Assembly: GCF_003581615.1 (NCBI RefSeq)
Contig: NZ_QXFH01000076.1
Coordinates: forward strand, 124,001-188,000
Source of the DNA: Flagellimonas lutimaris
Lineage (GTDB): Bacteria; Bacteroidota; Bacteroidia; Flavobacteriales; Flavobacteriaceae
Length of the DNA: 64,000 nt
Direction of reading: 5' to 3'
The translations under genes and the position numbers were made by a program. Shown here one piece after another: positions 25,227 through 33,956 of this stretch (the first letter of the stretch is position 1; every line of letters starts with the position of its first letter). Below the pieces are notes generated by a model that ran no database searches, had not been told where the DNA came from, and saw only the letters and a list, made by a program, of their open reading frames with translations.

Positions 25227-27632
25227 TTACCGTTGACCTTCCATCACCCCGAGCAACTCCAAAATGAAATTATCACGGGTCTGGAGATAGGCATACTTTT
25301 CCTCAACGATTGCCCCAAGCTTTCTCTTCTCAAAGGATGCGGTCATCCCAAGATCTATTTTGCGCATACCAAGTGCAATGCCACGTTCAATGGTGCGATA
25401 CAAAAGTTGCCGATAGGTGGCATAGGTCTTCAAATGTCCATAGTCCAATCCCACAAAGGCAGGAACATAGACTTGATCGGTATTTTTATAACAGAACATG
25501 ACCCCCAAAACCCTTTCCGGTGCATTCAAGGGACACAGCACAATAAACTCCCATAATTGGTTTTGGTTCATATGTTCAAAAAGCGTATCTGGGAATGTAT
25601 AGGTATTCAGTCCGAGGTTCCTGGCATGGACTTCTTCAAACAGCATTTTAAATTGTGATAATTGCCCTTGGGCCACACAATCATGTACAGTACTCGAAAC
25701 AGTCTCCAAAAACGGTTGCACATCCTTGCGGAAGTGGCGTCTATTTCTTGAGGATAAACGGACGATATAGGTTTCCATGGAAGGGATGTTAATCAAATCA
25801 ATCGAACATGAATTTGGCATCCGTATCCTTAGAAAGCCATGTCCATACAAGTCCCCATGCCATAGTGTATCTTCGGGAAAATCGCGTAAAACCGTCATCT
25901 TAGCACCCAAATCCTGTTCCCTTCCTTCCAACCATTCCAAAAAAGAAACCTTGGCCTTTTCGGCCAATGGATGTGAGGCATCCCAAAATAGGTGGTTCCC
26001 TTCCGTAAAAAGGCATCCCATGGATAGTATCATAGAGGACAAGTGGTACGAAACCTTCATTCGTTGCTCTTCAATATTTTTGGAAACCTCGGCATTCGCC
26101 AACATATCGTCTTTCCACAGGGACAGGGTCACAAAGGTCATTAGGACGGGCACTCCCTCACCATCCTTGATGATCAGATATAGAAAAAGCCAATTATGCT
26201 CCTTTTTGCTGTGCCCTTGGAAGACTTGCTCGAGAAACCTTAGACCATCCCAGTCATAGACGCCCTGTCCTCCCAAAAAACGATTCCATTGCACTTTGTC
26301 AACCTCCACAATGGATTCAAAGTTTTCCATTTTAAGTTCGGCAGGCTCCTTCGCTTTGATGTATCTGAAGGGTTTCAATTTGAAGGCATGGAACACCCGT
26401 TCGGTATTTGTATGGGTATCCTCCAAAGCCTTAGGAAAATGATATGCCATGGCGTCCACCAAGCTTTTGATCTCCTCCTTTTGGTTGTGTCTTGAAATAG
26501 TGATGCGCACCCCTGTGTTCTTCACCGGTACTGCAGGGAAAATACCCAGATTGACATAATAACCGTCCTGTATCAAACGGTTTACAAAATTGTAACCGGT
26601 CTTGGGCATCCCCGTCCCGATATAAAATACAGGCGATTCATTGGTATCGATCAGGGGCAGTTCAGTATTGGAAAGATATGAATTGAAACAATCGATACGT
26701 TCGCGCAGCTCTGCCTGGAGCCCATAGATCTCCGGGGACAAATGGATTTGTGCCGAAGCAATGGCTGCCGCCACCGATGCCGGTTCCAACTGGGCCGAGA
26801 AGGTCAACGGCCCACCAAAGGTCTTGATCTTGTCATATAGTTCAGGATTGGAGCAGGCCAACACGGCCCCACTGGCCCCGAAGGTCTTGCTCAGTGTCCC
26901 AAAAAGCAGCACATTTTCAGGAAGCTCCCCTAATTGATCCAACACATAGCCCGTACCATTTTTGCCTACCCAGCTCATCCCGTGCACATCATCAAAGTAA
27001 AAATGCAACTGAGGATATTTTTTGGACAGTTCCATCAATTCGGCAACGGGAGCATAGTCCCCGTACATGGAATATATACCATCTGCCATATACCAGATCT
27101 TTCGCTTCGAACCGCGGTATTTCCGGATTTTGTCCTCCAACATTTCCAGGTTATTGTGCCGTATCATTTCAATGGGGACACTACGCGTCTTGAGCATCTT
27201 GGCCGCATTCTGTACGCTCCAATGCACCTGGTGGTCCAAAACGATCACATCATCATCGTCCACGGCACTGGGGATGACTCCCATATGGCCCAGAGTACTG
27301 TTTTTGGTAATGATAATGGGATTATCGTACACTTTCCCCATATATTGCTCCAGTTCCCCATACAATGGATTCGAAATATAGGATTTGGACAATGGAAATT
27401 GGGTACCATATCGTTCAATGGCCTCCTTAGCCGCCTTCTTCAATCTGGGGTCTTGCTCCAGTCCCAAATACCCAGTGGTACCAAAATGGTAGAGATTCTT
27501 CCCATCGATGGCGATGGTCCGGCCAGAAAAGGAGTTTCCCCCGGCATAAAGGTGCAAAACCCCTGCTTCCCTTGCTTGTGTGAACACTTCGTGTACGGTG
27601 TTCAAAAAATTGTGTTGCTTGATCTTTGCCAT
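25227..27632 (-). CDS. Fusion of alpha-oxoamine synthase-like PLP enzyme and GNAT acyltransferase
   Basis: An 801-residue bifunctional protein. Residues 1-400 are a fold-type-I PLP enzyme of the 8-amino-7-oxononanoate synthase/serine palmitoyltransferase class: His137 in DHQVHWSV stacks on PLP, Asp214 and His217 lie in FDDVHG, and Lys249 in GTLSKTFG is the Schiff-base lysine. Residues about 430-795 form a GNAT/FemAB-like acyltransferase, with RLSSRNRRHFRKDV and a C-terminal YRQLLYRTIERGIALGM-RKIDLGMT. Such enzymes join an amino acid to an acyl thioester; the second half may add a further acyl group, for instance to make an aminolipid. Substrates are not readable. Its location next to rteC marks it as element cargo. 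Confidence 0.85.
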   Translation of the reverse strand: MAKIKQHNFLNTVHEVFTQAREAGVLHLYAGGNSFSGRTIAIDGKNLYHFGTTGYLGLEQDPRLKKAAKEAIERYGTQFPLSKSYISNPLYGELEQYMGKVYDNPIIITKNSTLGHMGVIPSAVDDDDVIVLDHQVHWSVQNAAKMLKTRSVPIEMIRHNNLEMLEDKIRKYRGSKRKIWYMADGIYSMYGDYAPVAELMELSKKYPQLHFYFDDVHGMSWVGKNGTGYVLDQLGELPENVLLFGTLSKTFGASGAVLACSNPELYDKIKTFGGPLTFSAQLEPASVAAAIASAQIHLSPEIYGLQAELRERIDCFNSYLSNTELPLIDTNESPVFYIGTGMPKTGYNFVNRLIQDGYYVNLGIFPAVPVKNTGVRITISRHNQKEEIKSLVDAMAYHFPKALEDTHTNTERVFHAFKLKPFRYIKAKEPAELKMENFESIVEVDKVQWNRFLGGQGVYDWDGLRFLEQVFQGHSKKEHNWLFLYLIIKDGEGVPVLMTFVTLSLWKDDMLANAEVSKNIEEQRMKVSYHLSSMILSMGCLFTEGNHLFWDASHPLAEKAKVSFLEWLEGREQDLGAKMTVLRDFPEDTLWHGDLYGHGFLRIRMPNSCSIDLINIPSMETYIVRLSSRNRRHFRKDVQPFLETVSSTVHDCVAQGQLSQFKMLFEEVHARNLGLNTYTFPDTLFEHMNQNQLWEFIVLCPLNAPERVLGVMFCYKNTDQVYVPAFVGLDYGHLKTYATYRQLLYRTIERGIALGMRKIDLGMTASFEKRKLGAIVEEKYAYLQTRDNFILELLGVMEGQR

Positions 27633-27791
27633 ATCTATTGGTCATATTTGTCATAAAAAGTAATGGTAATTGTAGGATTCCAACCTATTGCAATCAGTTA
27701 TAATCCTTCTTAGATAACACATTATCCTTTTTGGATAAACCAAAGTCCTTTTATTAAAGACCTAACAGATATCCTCAAAATCCAGTTGGAA

Positions 27792-27799
27792 TAATTTTG
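27792..27799 (+). promoter_or_regulatory. Candidate -7 box of the STAS-like/AraC pair
   Basis: TAATTTTG matches TAnnTTTG and lies 31 bases before the ATG at 27830. A clear -33 TTG is missing. In the same divergent gap, TTATCC (27722-27727) and GGATAA (27733-27738) make a short inverted repeat that a regulator could use for both directions. Confidence 0.4.
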
Positions 27800-27829
27800 T
27801 AAGTTCAACCCATTACCAGTTTTCAAGAC

Positions 27830-28210
27830 ATGAAAGAATCCCATGAGAATGCCTACGCTGTCTATCTGTTGACCGATGAGCTTCTGCATATCGTTTATAA
27901 GCGTGTCCCATATATAGATCTCAAAGCGGCACAGGTCATCGTCAAGGACCGCATGATGCTTCAGAAGGGAAAGGAAATGCCCGTGCTCTGTGATATCCGG
28001 CAAGTCAGAAAGGTGGACAAACCCGCTCGGGATTATTTTGCACTGGAGGGTTCCCTTTGGATAAGGGCCTTAGCTTTCTTGGTCGACCCTCCAGTCACGG
28101 ATGTCATCAGTAGCATATATTTGGGAACCCATGCCCAAAAAGTCCCAACAAAATCATTCATCAAAAAAACGGAGGCCCTGCGTTTTCTACAGTACCAGGA
28201 AAGCCCATAA
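27830..28210 (+). CDS. Small STAS/SpoIIAA-like protein (DUF7793-like)
   Basis: This 126-residue cytoplasmic protein has alternating strands and helices with MPVLCDIRQVRKVDKPARDYFALEGS in the middle, reminiscent of the SpoIIAA-like domains used as small regulatory or lipid-binding modules. It is divergent from the oxoamine-synthase fusion and followed 10 bases later by an AraC-type regulator. Similar small proteins are often seen beside such synthases in Bacteroidota. Family assignment is moderate. Confidence 0.65.
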   Translation: MKESHENAYAVYLLTDELLHIVYKRVPYIDLKAAQVIVKDRMMLQKGKEMPVLCDIRQVRKVDKPARDYFALEGSLWIRALAFLVDPPVTDVISSIYLGTHAQKVPTKSFIKKTEALRFLQYQESP

Positions 28211-28220
28211 ACCCCTTACC

Positions 28221-29147
28221 ATGCCAAACAGCGATGACTTCAGAGTAAAACGTATCCACCAATTGCTATTGGAAATGGCGAGAGGGAATTTTTTCTACAG
28301 CTTGGAGCCGGAAGAAAAAAATGACAATATCGCCTCTTTGGTGGTCATGCTCAATATGGTCAATGAAGAGTTGCGGGACTCCTTCATACACCAAGGCTTT
28401 ACCAATGCGCACCACACGCCTCAGTATATGATACAATTGTCCTTACTATTGGATTCCAATGGTCGTATCGAAATGGTCACCAACAATTCATGTTCCCTTC
28501 TGAAATGCCTGCCCAATGACCTTATCGGAAAACCGCTTAACGATATTTTGAGCAAACCCTCACAAAAGAAGTGGAACCAGAAACTGCCCAAACTATTAAA
28601 AAAGGAATATCATGAAACGGTCTTAAAACTGGAATTTGTCAGCTCCAAAGGGCTATTGCTGACCAAGGACTGTAATATTACCGTTTTTCAGAACCTGAAT
28701 ACAAAAGAATCCAAAATATTACTGGACACCGTATTCTTTTCCAAAGGAGAGCCCTTTCCAAAAGAGAAGGCCGCAAACAAACTCATGGTCACCAAGGGAA
28801 CAAAAGATCACAAGGTTCGATTAAGCCCCAAGGACATTCAAATTATGAGGGATGTCCATGACATGATTATCAACAATCTAGAGAATGACCTGCCCAGACT
28901 AAAGGACCTTGCCCTCCAGATGGGCACCAACGAATACAAATTGAAATATGGTTTCAAGCAAATGTACGGCATCACGGTTTTCAGGTTCCTGACCCAAGAA
29001 AGGCTTCGGCAGGCCAAGACCCTCATCCTACACAGCCAGCATTCCCTCAAACAAATTGCCCGAATGACGGGCTTCAAGAGCATTACCCATTTCTCTAGGG
29101 CCTTTAAAGAAAAATATGGGCTTCCTCCCAGCCAGGTAAGACGATAA
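28221..29147 (+). CDS. PAS-domain AraC-family transcription regulator
   Basis: I take the ATG at 28221 (MPNSDDFRVKR, 308 residues); earlier frames run into the preceding gene. Residues about 65-175 look like a PAS sensor (LLLDSNGRIEMVTNNSCSLLKCLPNDLIGKPLNDIL). The C terminus is an AraC helix-turn-helix pair: LPRLKDLALQMGTNEYKLKYGFKQMYG (about 228-255) and HSLKQIARMTGFKSITHFSRAFKEKYGLPPSQVRR (about 275-308), both complete. It probably controls the divergent synthase or the following MauE/DUF6520 genes. Confidence 0.88.
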   Translation: MPNSDDFRVKRIHQLLLEMARGNFFYSLEPEEKNDNIASLVVMLNMVNEELRDSFIHQGFTNAHHTPQYMIQLSLLLDSNGRIEMVTNNSCSLLKCLPNDLIGKPLNDILSKPSQKKWNQKLPKLLKKEYHETVLKLEFVSSKGLLLTKDCNITVFQNLNTKESKILLDTVFFSKGEPFPKEKAANKLMVTKGTKDHKVRLSPKDIQIMRDVHDMIINNLENDLPRLKDLALQMGTNEYKLKYGFKQMYGITVFRFLTQERLRQAKTLILHSQHSLKQIARMTGFKSITHFSRAFKEKYGLPPSQVRR

Positions 29148-29243
29148 AATACAATAGCCGATTTAGGTAATCCCTTTCAGATAACAGAAACTCCCGTATA
29201 AATAATTCAGACCCCTGAACTTTGTCATATCCATTCAAACGAT

Positions 29244-29696
29244 ATGTCCAAGACAACAACATACCAAAAGCTCATTTATGCCATAGGCCTGGTCTTGAGC
29301 GTGCTGTTTATTTATACGGCCACCAGCAAATTGGTACAGCTCGACACCTTTCAATCACAATTGGAGCGAATGCCCTACCTGTCACCATATGCAACTTGGC
29401 TTACCTGGACAGTTCCTTTTACCGAGCTGGTGATTGCTGGCCTTTTGCTCATCGAAAAGCATCGCACCTTGGCCATATACGCAAGCTTGTTCCTACTGGG
29501 GTTCTTTACCATTTATATCACTGCTGTACTACAATTCAGTGACTCCATCCCCTGTTCCTGTGGGGGTGTGTTGTCCATGCTGGGATGGCAGGACCACATC
29601 CTGTTCAACCTCACCTTTATGGCCTTGGCCTTTTGTGCCATTCTACTCATCAGAAAACAAAACAAGCTAAAGTTGCTTGATCAAGATACTACGTAG
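29244..29696 (+). CDS. MauE/DoxX-like redox-associated membrane protein
   Basis: This 150-residue protein has four membrane helices (about 10-30, 50-70, 75-95, 110-135) with the MauE/DoxX pattern and a Cys pair in PCSCGGVL (about 98-105) at the periplasmic side. Members help disulfide or quinone-linked redox chemistry. It is followed by a DUF6520 gene, a pairing common in Bacteroidota. No promoter of good quality is seen. Confidence 0.85.
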   Translation: MSKTTTYQKLIYAIGLVLSVLFIYTATSKLVQLDTFQSQLERMPYLSPYATWLTWTVPFTELVIAGLLLIEKHRTLAIYASLFLLGFFTIYITAVLQFSDSIPCSCGGVLSMLGWQDHILFNLTFMALAFCAILLIRKQNKLKLLDQDTT

Positions 29697-29757
29697 TGCC
29701 AGGGGAAGCCGAAAAACTGTAGAAAAGAGTAGGCAATAATTCATAATAGTTGATATC

Positions 29758-30003
29758 ATGAAAACAAATTTTTTAAAAATCGTTTTACCGGCCTTCGCCA
29801 TCATTTTGGCGGTCGGCCTGGCCTTTGCCACTGAGGACAATTCTGTAGACCGCTTGGCCTACTATAATGTCCCTGGTCAAGGATGGCAATCCACCATGGT
29901 TCAAGAATCATGTGACGACAGTGGAGCCATTCCATGTAAGATCGGTGTTTACCAGTTGTACGAAGAGCCTGATTTTGGCAGTACACAATTGCACAAAGAC
30001 TAA
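29758..30003 (+). CDS. DUF6520-type small exported protein
   Basis: This 81-residue exported protein has a signal peptide (about 1-24, GLAFA) and two cysteines in SCDDSGAIPCKIGVYQLYE, the mark of DUF6520 proteins that accompany MauE-like membrane proteins. The two cysteines may form a disulfide made by the neighbour. It may be a small secreted peptide precursor; function unproven. A strong terminator follows 24 bases later. Confidence 0.8.
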   Translation: MKTNFLKIVLPAFAIILAVGLAFATEDNSVDRLAYYNVPGQGWQSTMVQESCDDSGAIPCKIGVYQLYEEPDFGSTQLHKD

Positions 30004-30026
30004 AAATTCGGTCTAGTGTTCATCTT

Positions 30027-30059
30027 CAAAAGGTGCCTTAAAACAAGGCACCTTTTTTA
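30027..30059 (+). terminator. Rho-independent terminator after the DUF6520 gene
   Basis: AAAGGTGCCTT (30028-30038) pairs with AAGGCACCTTT (30045-30055) across a 6-base loop and is followed by TTTTT. It closes the plus-strand cargo unit. Confidence 0.9.
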
Positions 30060-30123
30060 ACTAACTCAAATACATCCATAAACCTATGGGATTCCCCAAA
30101 GTCCATGGCTTACCTTTAATACA

Positions 30124-32430
30124 CTATTCCATGGCATTGATTTTCCTTAAGCACAATTGCCAGTGCCCCCTATTGGGACCTTTCTTGTTTCTTTTTAATG
30201 TGTTCTTAATCTCTTTCTTTAACTCTATCAGTTGCTGCATCAGTAACCCCTTGGCATAGTCGGAATGGATAAAGAATTGTTCCTGGGCATCTAAACCTGG
30301 GCCTTCTTTCTCGAGAATTCCAATGACCCTTCCGATATAAAGTTGTTGTAGTTCCTGACGTCTTGCATCGATGGGAAAAGTTTTTGACCGCAGCTCTTGG
30401 AACAGCCCTGATTGTAGTTTAGACAAAAATGTAACAACCAAGTTTTCATAGCCTAAAAAAGACTCCATATATTCCAGTCGCTTCAACCTATTGGCCGATA
30501 AGAGTTCAAAAAGCAATATTCGCTGGTGTTCCAAGATCTTGTCCGAAAAAGTGGAAAACCGTGTCCTTGTATGAAAACTTGGTTTGACCAACCACTTTGG
30601 TGGATCAAAAGCATGGGACAACAGAAAGTCCAAAGCTTCCTCCTGCATATCCCTATCCAACGGGTTATACATCGGCCCTGGTTGGCTAATGGATTTATAG
30701 TGGATATCATACCCCCCGACCAGGGCCAACACATGTTTCATATGATCCAACCATAACAATCCCGTTCGCTCATATAAGCGTTCCAATCGGGCATTGTCAT
30801 TTTGATCATGACAGGCGTCCGGCAACATCCCTATGACCCTTTCCAGGTTTTTAAGCGCCAATCGGGTACTTTGTACCGGATTATTGGTTTCCACCACCTC
30901 ATTGGAGGCCGCGGGACCACTAACTTCCAGCCTTCCAAAATTGAACCGATACCAGGGTACCGAATCTTGCCACCTGATCATTTGCTCCAAGGCTTCCGCT
31001 TCCGCTTTCTTGGTGGTCTCTTTCGGGAATTCCGTATAGGCCCATTGGATATTATAGTGATCGGTAGGCCCTACTTTTTGCAATAATAGCGATGGAGGTA
31101 TACTATCTTCTGGCTGCGGAATATTGGACGATCGGGTATAGTTCATGATACTGGGGGTATGGCCCATCTTCCGAAGCCATATACTATCGGTCATCTTGTC
31201 CCAAGGATAGGTAAACTCCCCAAAATTGCCATCTATCAGTCCAAATGCATGACCCGCTTCATGGGCTGCTATCACTTGGAACAATTGACCGGTCAGGGTT
31301 TCGGGAAAGGGAAATCGTTGAGCCCTTTGATCAAGGGGCGCCGCCCTTACAAAATACTTCTCCATTACGGTTCGTGCCGAGGCACCCATGAAAATATCTC
31401 CCCGTAATATTTCCCCGGTCCTGATATCAATCACCTGGCCAACAGTTCCCCCATAGTTCTCTTCCTCGGAACCACGCAGGTACTTTTTTTGTGACCAGTG
31501 CACCATATTGAAATGGATACGGTGTGCTTGCCAGGGGTCCAAACTATCCAGTTCTTTGACCACTAGGGCATCCTTGAACCCGGCAGACTCAAAAGCAGGA
31601 AGCCACTCCTCTATCCCTGCTTTGATATAAAGTCTCCACGGTTTGGGCACATCAGGGGATATCCAAAAGGTTATGGGTTCCACCGGTACACTGACCTCTC
31701 GGTCCTTGAATTTCTTTTCCAAGCGCCATCGGGTGATATTGGCCTTTTTGTTGATCAGATCAAAATGGATTTGGTCAATGGCATCATCAAAAAAACCCAT
31801 TCGGTAATCAAACCGTCTGGACTTCATGGGAATTGGCAAAGCGGCAAACCCATAGAACATGGGCACCGCTATCCTGGATTTCCCCATGACCAGTCCCTTG
31901 CGCACCTTAATGACCACCTCGTTGTCCCAGTTCCTGGCCCCCAGGACCAGACTGATTTGCGGCACAGGGGTTTCCGTATACCTAGGATTCCACTCGATAG
32001 CTTGACTCAAGAGCAGCTCCGTTGCATTTATGGTATAACCATCAACCGTCTCCCCCGTCTGCTCCACAGGATAAATACCAATGATATTGTCCTTCTGTGC
32101 AAGTCGTTCCCTAACCGGCAATAGGATACCTGCGGTAGACTCGATCCGCGGTATTTTCAATATGATGTCATCCCCGTGTAAGTCCCAGACCACTTGAAGG
32201 TATTTGGGTGTTGGCACATGATCATATCGGACAAACATCATGGGAGTATCCAAAAGAGACTCCGGTATGGTCAAAAAAAGCTGATCATCACGAAGGGTAG
32301 TGCTCAAAAAAGAAGACTGCTCCTTAGGGATATTTCCGCCCTCGTACTTGGATAAAAAAAAGTCAGGCTCCCTGGTAAATCCTAGGAAAGGCATGATTCC
32401 CATAACGATATAAAATATAAGCTGTTTCAT
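30124..32430 (-). CDS. Zinc-dependent metalloprotease (DUF4953/5117-type) linked to SusCD
   Basis: I take the ATG at 32430 (MKQLIFYIVMG), giving 768 residues with a signal peptide (about 1-20); an upstream frame to 32577 adds a stretch that is unlike an N terminus. The zinc site HEAGHAFGL (HExxH with a third ligand later) is near residue 375-385, preceded by the domain pattern FRYDHVPTPK and FWISPDVPKPWRLYIKAGIEEWLPAFE. Such enzymes are periplasmic or surface gluzincin-like proteases. Together with SusC and SusD it forms a peptide or protein-uptake unit. Confidence 0.88.
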   Translation of the reverse strand: MKQLIFYIVMGIMPFLGFTREPDFFLSKYEGGNIPKEQSSFLSTTLRDDQLFLTIPESLLDTPMMFVRYDHVPTPKYLQVVWDLHGDDIILKIPRIESTAGILLPVRERLAQKDNIIGIYPVEQTGETVDGYTINATELLLSQAIEWNPRYTETPVPQISLVLGARNWDNEVVIKVRKGLVMGKSRIAVPMFYGFAALPIPMKSRRFDYRMGFFDDAIDQIHFDLINKKANITRWRLEKKFKDREVSVPVEPITFWISPDVPKPWRLYIKAGIEEWLPAFESAGFKDALVVKELDSLDPWQAHRIHFNMVHWSQKKYLRGSEEENYGGTVGQVIDIRTGEILRGDIFMGASARTVMEKYFVRAAPLDQRAQRFPFPETLTGQLFQVIAAHEAGHAFGLIDGNFGEFTYPWDKMTDSIWLRKMGHTPSIMNYTRSSNIPQPEDSIPPSLLLQKVGPTDHYNIQWAYTEFPKETTKKAEAEALEQMIRWQDSVPWYRFNFGRLEVSGPAASNEVVETNNPVQSTRLALKNLERVIGMLPDACHDQNDNARLERLYERTGLLWLDHMKHVLALVGGYDIHYKSISQPGPMYNPLDRDMQEEALDFLLSHAFDPPKWLVKPSFHTRTRFSTFSDKILEHQRILLFELLSANRLKRLEYMESFLGYENLVVTFLSKLQSGLFQELRSKTFPIDARRQELQQLYIGRVIGILEKEGPGLDAQEQFFIHSDYAKGLLMQQLIELKKEIKNTLKRNKKGPNRGHWQLCLRKINAME

Positions 32431-32503
32431 GGTATCTATATATGTTATTGTGGTATCCTTGCCAACCAGGATCAAATGCACCCGATTGGCAAGGGAACCT
32501 GTT

Positions 32504-33940
32504 TTAATAACCGTTGTTCTGTGGCAATAAATTGGGATTGGTTTCCAATTCGGCTTCTGGGATGGGAAGCAATACATCCGTAGGCTTCCAATTGGATTTT
32601 AAAGCCCCCAATACTTTATCGGCACGACCAGTACGCTTCAAATCGAACCAGCGATGTCCCTGTTCGGTAAAGAGCTCTATCCGTCGTTCCTGAATGATGG
32701 CCTCCATAAGACCATCAAGGGTACCGAATGCAGTATCGGGTAATTCGGCCCGGTTCCTTATCCTATTAAGGTCGGCCTGTGCCCCGGTGATATTTCCCAA
32801 TCGTGCCCTGGCTTCCGCCCGGATCAAATACTGTTCCGCCAAACGAAATAAGATGGAGTATTCCAAGGATACCGTTTCATTGAGATCGGCCTTGTACTTA
32901 TAGGCATAGTGGAGGGTAATGGTACCGTCCCCATCCGAGATACTGTTTACCCAATGATCACGTCGCAGGTCATCGGTCTCAAAGGCGCCCAAGAGGTCAT
33001 CTGTCAGGGCATAGGTCTGTCCCGGAATGCCCTGAATGATCAACTGCCCCGCCTCCCTGGTATTCTTCGGAAAATCGGCATCGGCTTTCAGCTGCCAGAT
33101 GGTTTCAGGGGAATCCTTTAAAAAAACACGATCCAAATCCTGCTCCAACACAAAGGCACCGATAAGCTCCGTGGAATGGGTTACCGCCTTTTCCCATTGT
33201 TTCGTATACAGGTACATTCGGGCCAATAATGCTTTTGCCACATGGGCATCAGGAAGAATCCTTCCAGTAGCATCCATCCCGCTCTCTTCAAATAGTACCA
33301 CGGCGTCATTCAAATCGGCAATGACCCGTTCATAAACTTCGCCAACCGCCATACGGTTTACGTCATTGTTCTCCACATAATCCGTTGTGGTGATATACGG
33401 TACATCCCCGTAAACCCCCACCAATAGACTATGGATATAGCCCCTTACGAACAGAGCCTGTCCCTTGAACCGTTTCCTTTCATCATCGGTAAGATTCTCC
33501 GATGCTTCCACGCCCTTGATGATATCGTTGGCACTATAAATCAGGTGATAGGCCTGGCTCCACCAAGTAAAGACAAGGTTGTTCCCAGCGATAACATTAT
33601 GTTGGTACAATTGGGAATAGTCCGCATTGGAGGCGAAATAATCCAGTTCATCGGCGTAAATGCCCATACCTGTGGTCAGGCCAAAACTGCCCGAAACCAT
33701 CCCCTGCTCCCTCATCTCGAAATACAGGTTGGCCAATGCGGATTCCACGGTGGCAGCATCATCAAAAACAGTTTCGGAAATCAAGGTGTTCTTCGGTGGG
33801 TCAACTTCCACAAAATCGGAGCATCCCCATAGGGAAAGGCCTAGGGCCACTAATACTAGGCAATGGCCAAAGACCACCTGTTCCAAAATGACCATACCAC
33901 CCTTCTTAATCAAATATAATAGTTGTTCTATTCGTCTCAT
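32504..33940 (-). CDS. SusD/RagB-family surface lipoprotein
   Basis: This 478-residue protein is the substrate-capturing partner of the SusC-type pore. A lipobox (LSLWGC, Cys at about residue 40) follows a hydrophobic segment; the start may be the internal ATG at 33895 rather than 33940. The TPR-like SusD fold is evident: AESALANLYFEMR, YSANDIIKGVEAS, ADLNDAVVLFEESG, YLIRAEARARLGN and ERRIELFTEQGHRWFDLKRTG. The C terminus LPIPEAELETNPNLLPQNNGY is typical. It lies 16 bases after susC. The substrate is more likely peptide than glycan because of the protease next door. Confidence 0.93.
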   Translation of the reverse strand: MRRIEQLLYLIKKGGMVILEQVVFGHCLVLVALGLSLWGCSDFVEVDPPKNTLISETVFDDAATVESALANLYFEMREQGMVSGSFGLTTGMGIYADELDYFASNADYSQLYQHNVIAGNNLVFTWWSQAYHLIYSANDIIKGVEASENLTDDERKRFKGQALFVRGYIHSLLVGVYGDVPYITTTDYVENNDVNRMAVGEVYERVIADLNDAVVLFEESGMDATGRILPDAHVAKALLARMYLYTKQWEKAVTHSTELIGAFVLEQDLDRVFLKDSPETIWQLKADADFPKNTREAGQLIIQGIPGQTYALTDDLLGAFETDDLRRDHWVNSISDGDGTITLHYAYKYKADLNETVSLEYSILFRLAEQYLIRAEARARLGNITGAQADLNRIRNRAELPDTAFGTLDGLMEAIIQERRIELFTEQGHRWFDLKRTGRADKVLGALKSNWKPTDVLLPIPEAELETNPNLLPQNNGY

Positions 33941-33956
33941 AGTATTTTTTTAAAGG

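Larger units (their letters stand above)
13891..30003. mobile_element. CTnDOT-type integrative and conjugative element, left part (right edge not found)
   Basis: The block from the tmRNA 3' end holds an IntDOT-like integrase, traE-F-G-I-J-K-M-N, a DnaC-like ATPase, HTH proteins and rteC, a set seen in Bacteroidota conjugative elements. The cargo (oxoamine-synthase fusion, regulators, MauE-like and DUF6520 genes) continues to at least 30 kb. Relaxase, coupling protein, traL, traO, traP and traQ are not in the window. The given right end is only the last gene I tie to the element; the SusCD locus, the defence island and even the Hsp70 system could be further cargo. Confidence 0.6.
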
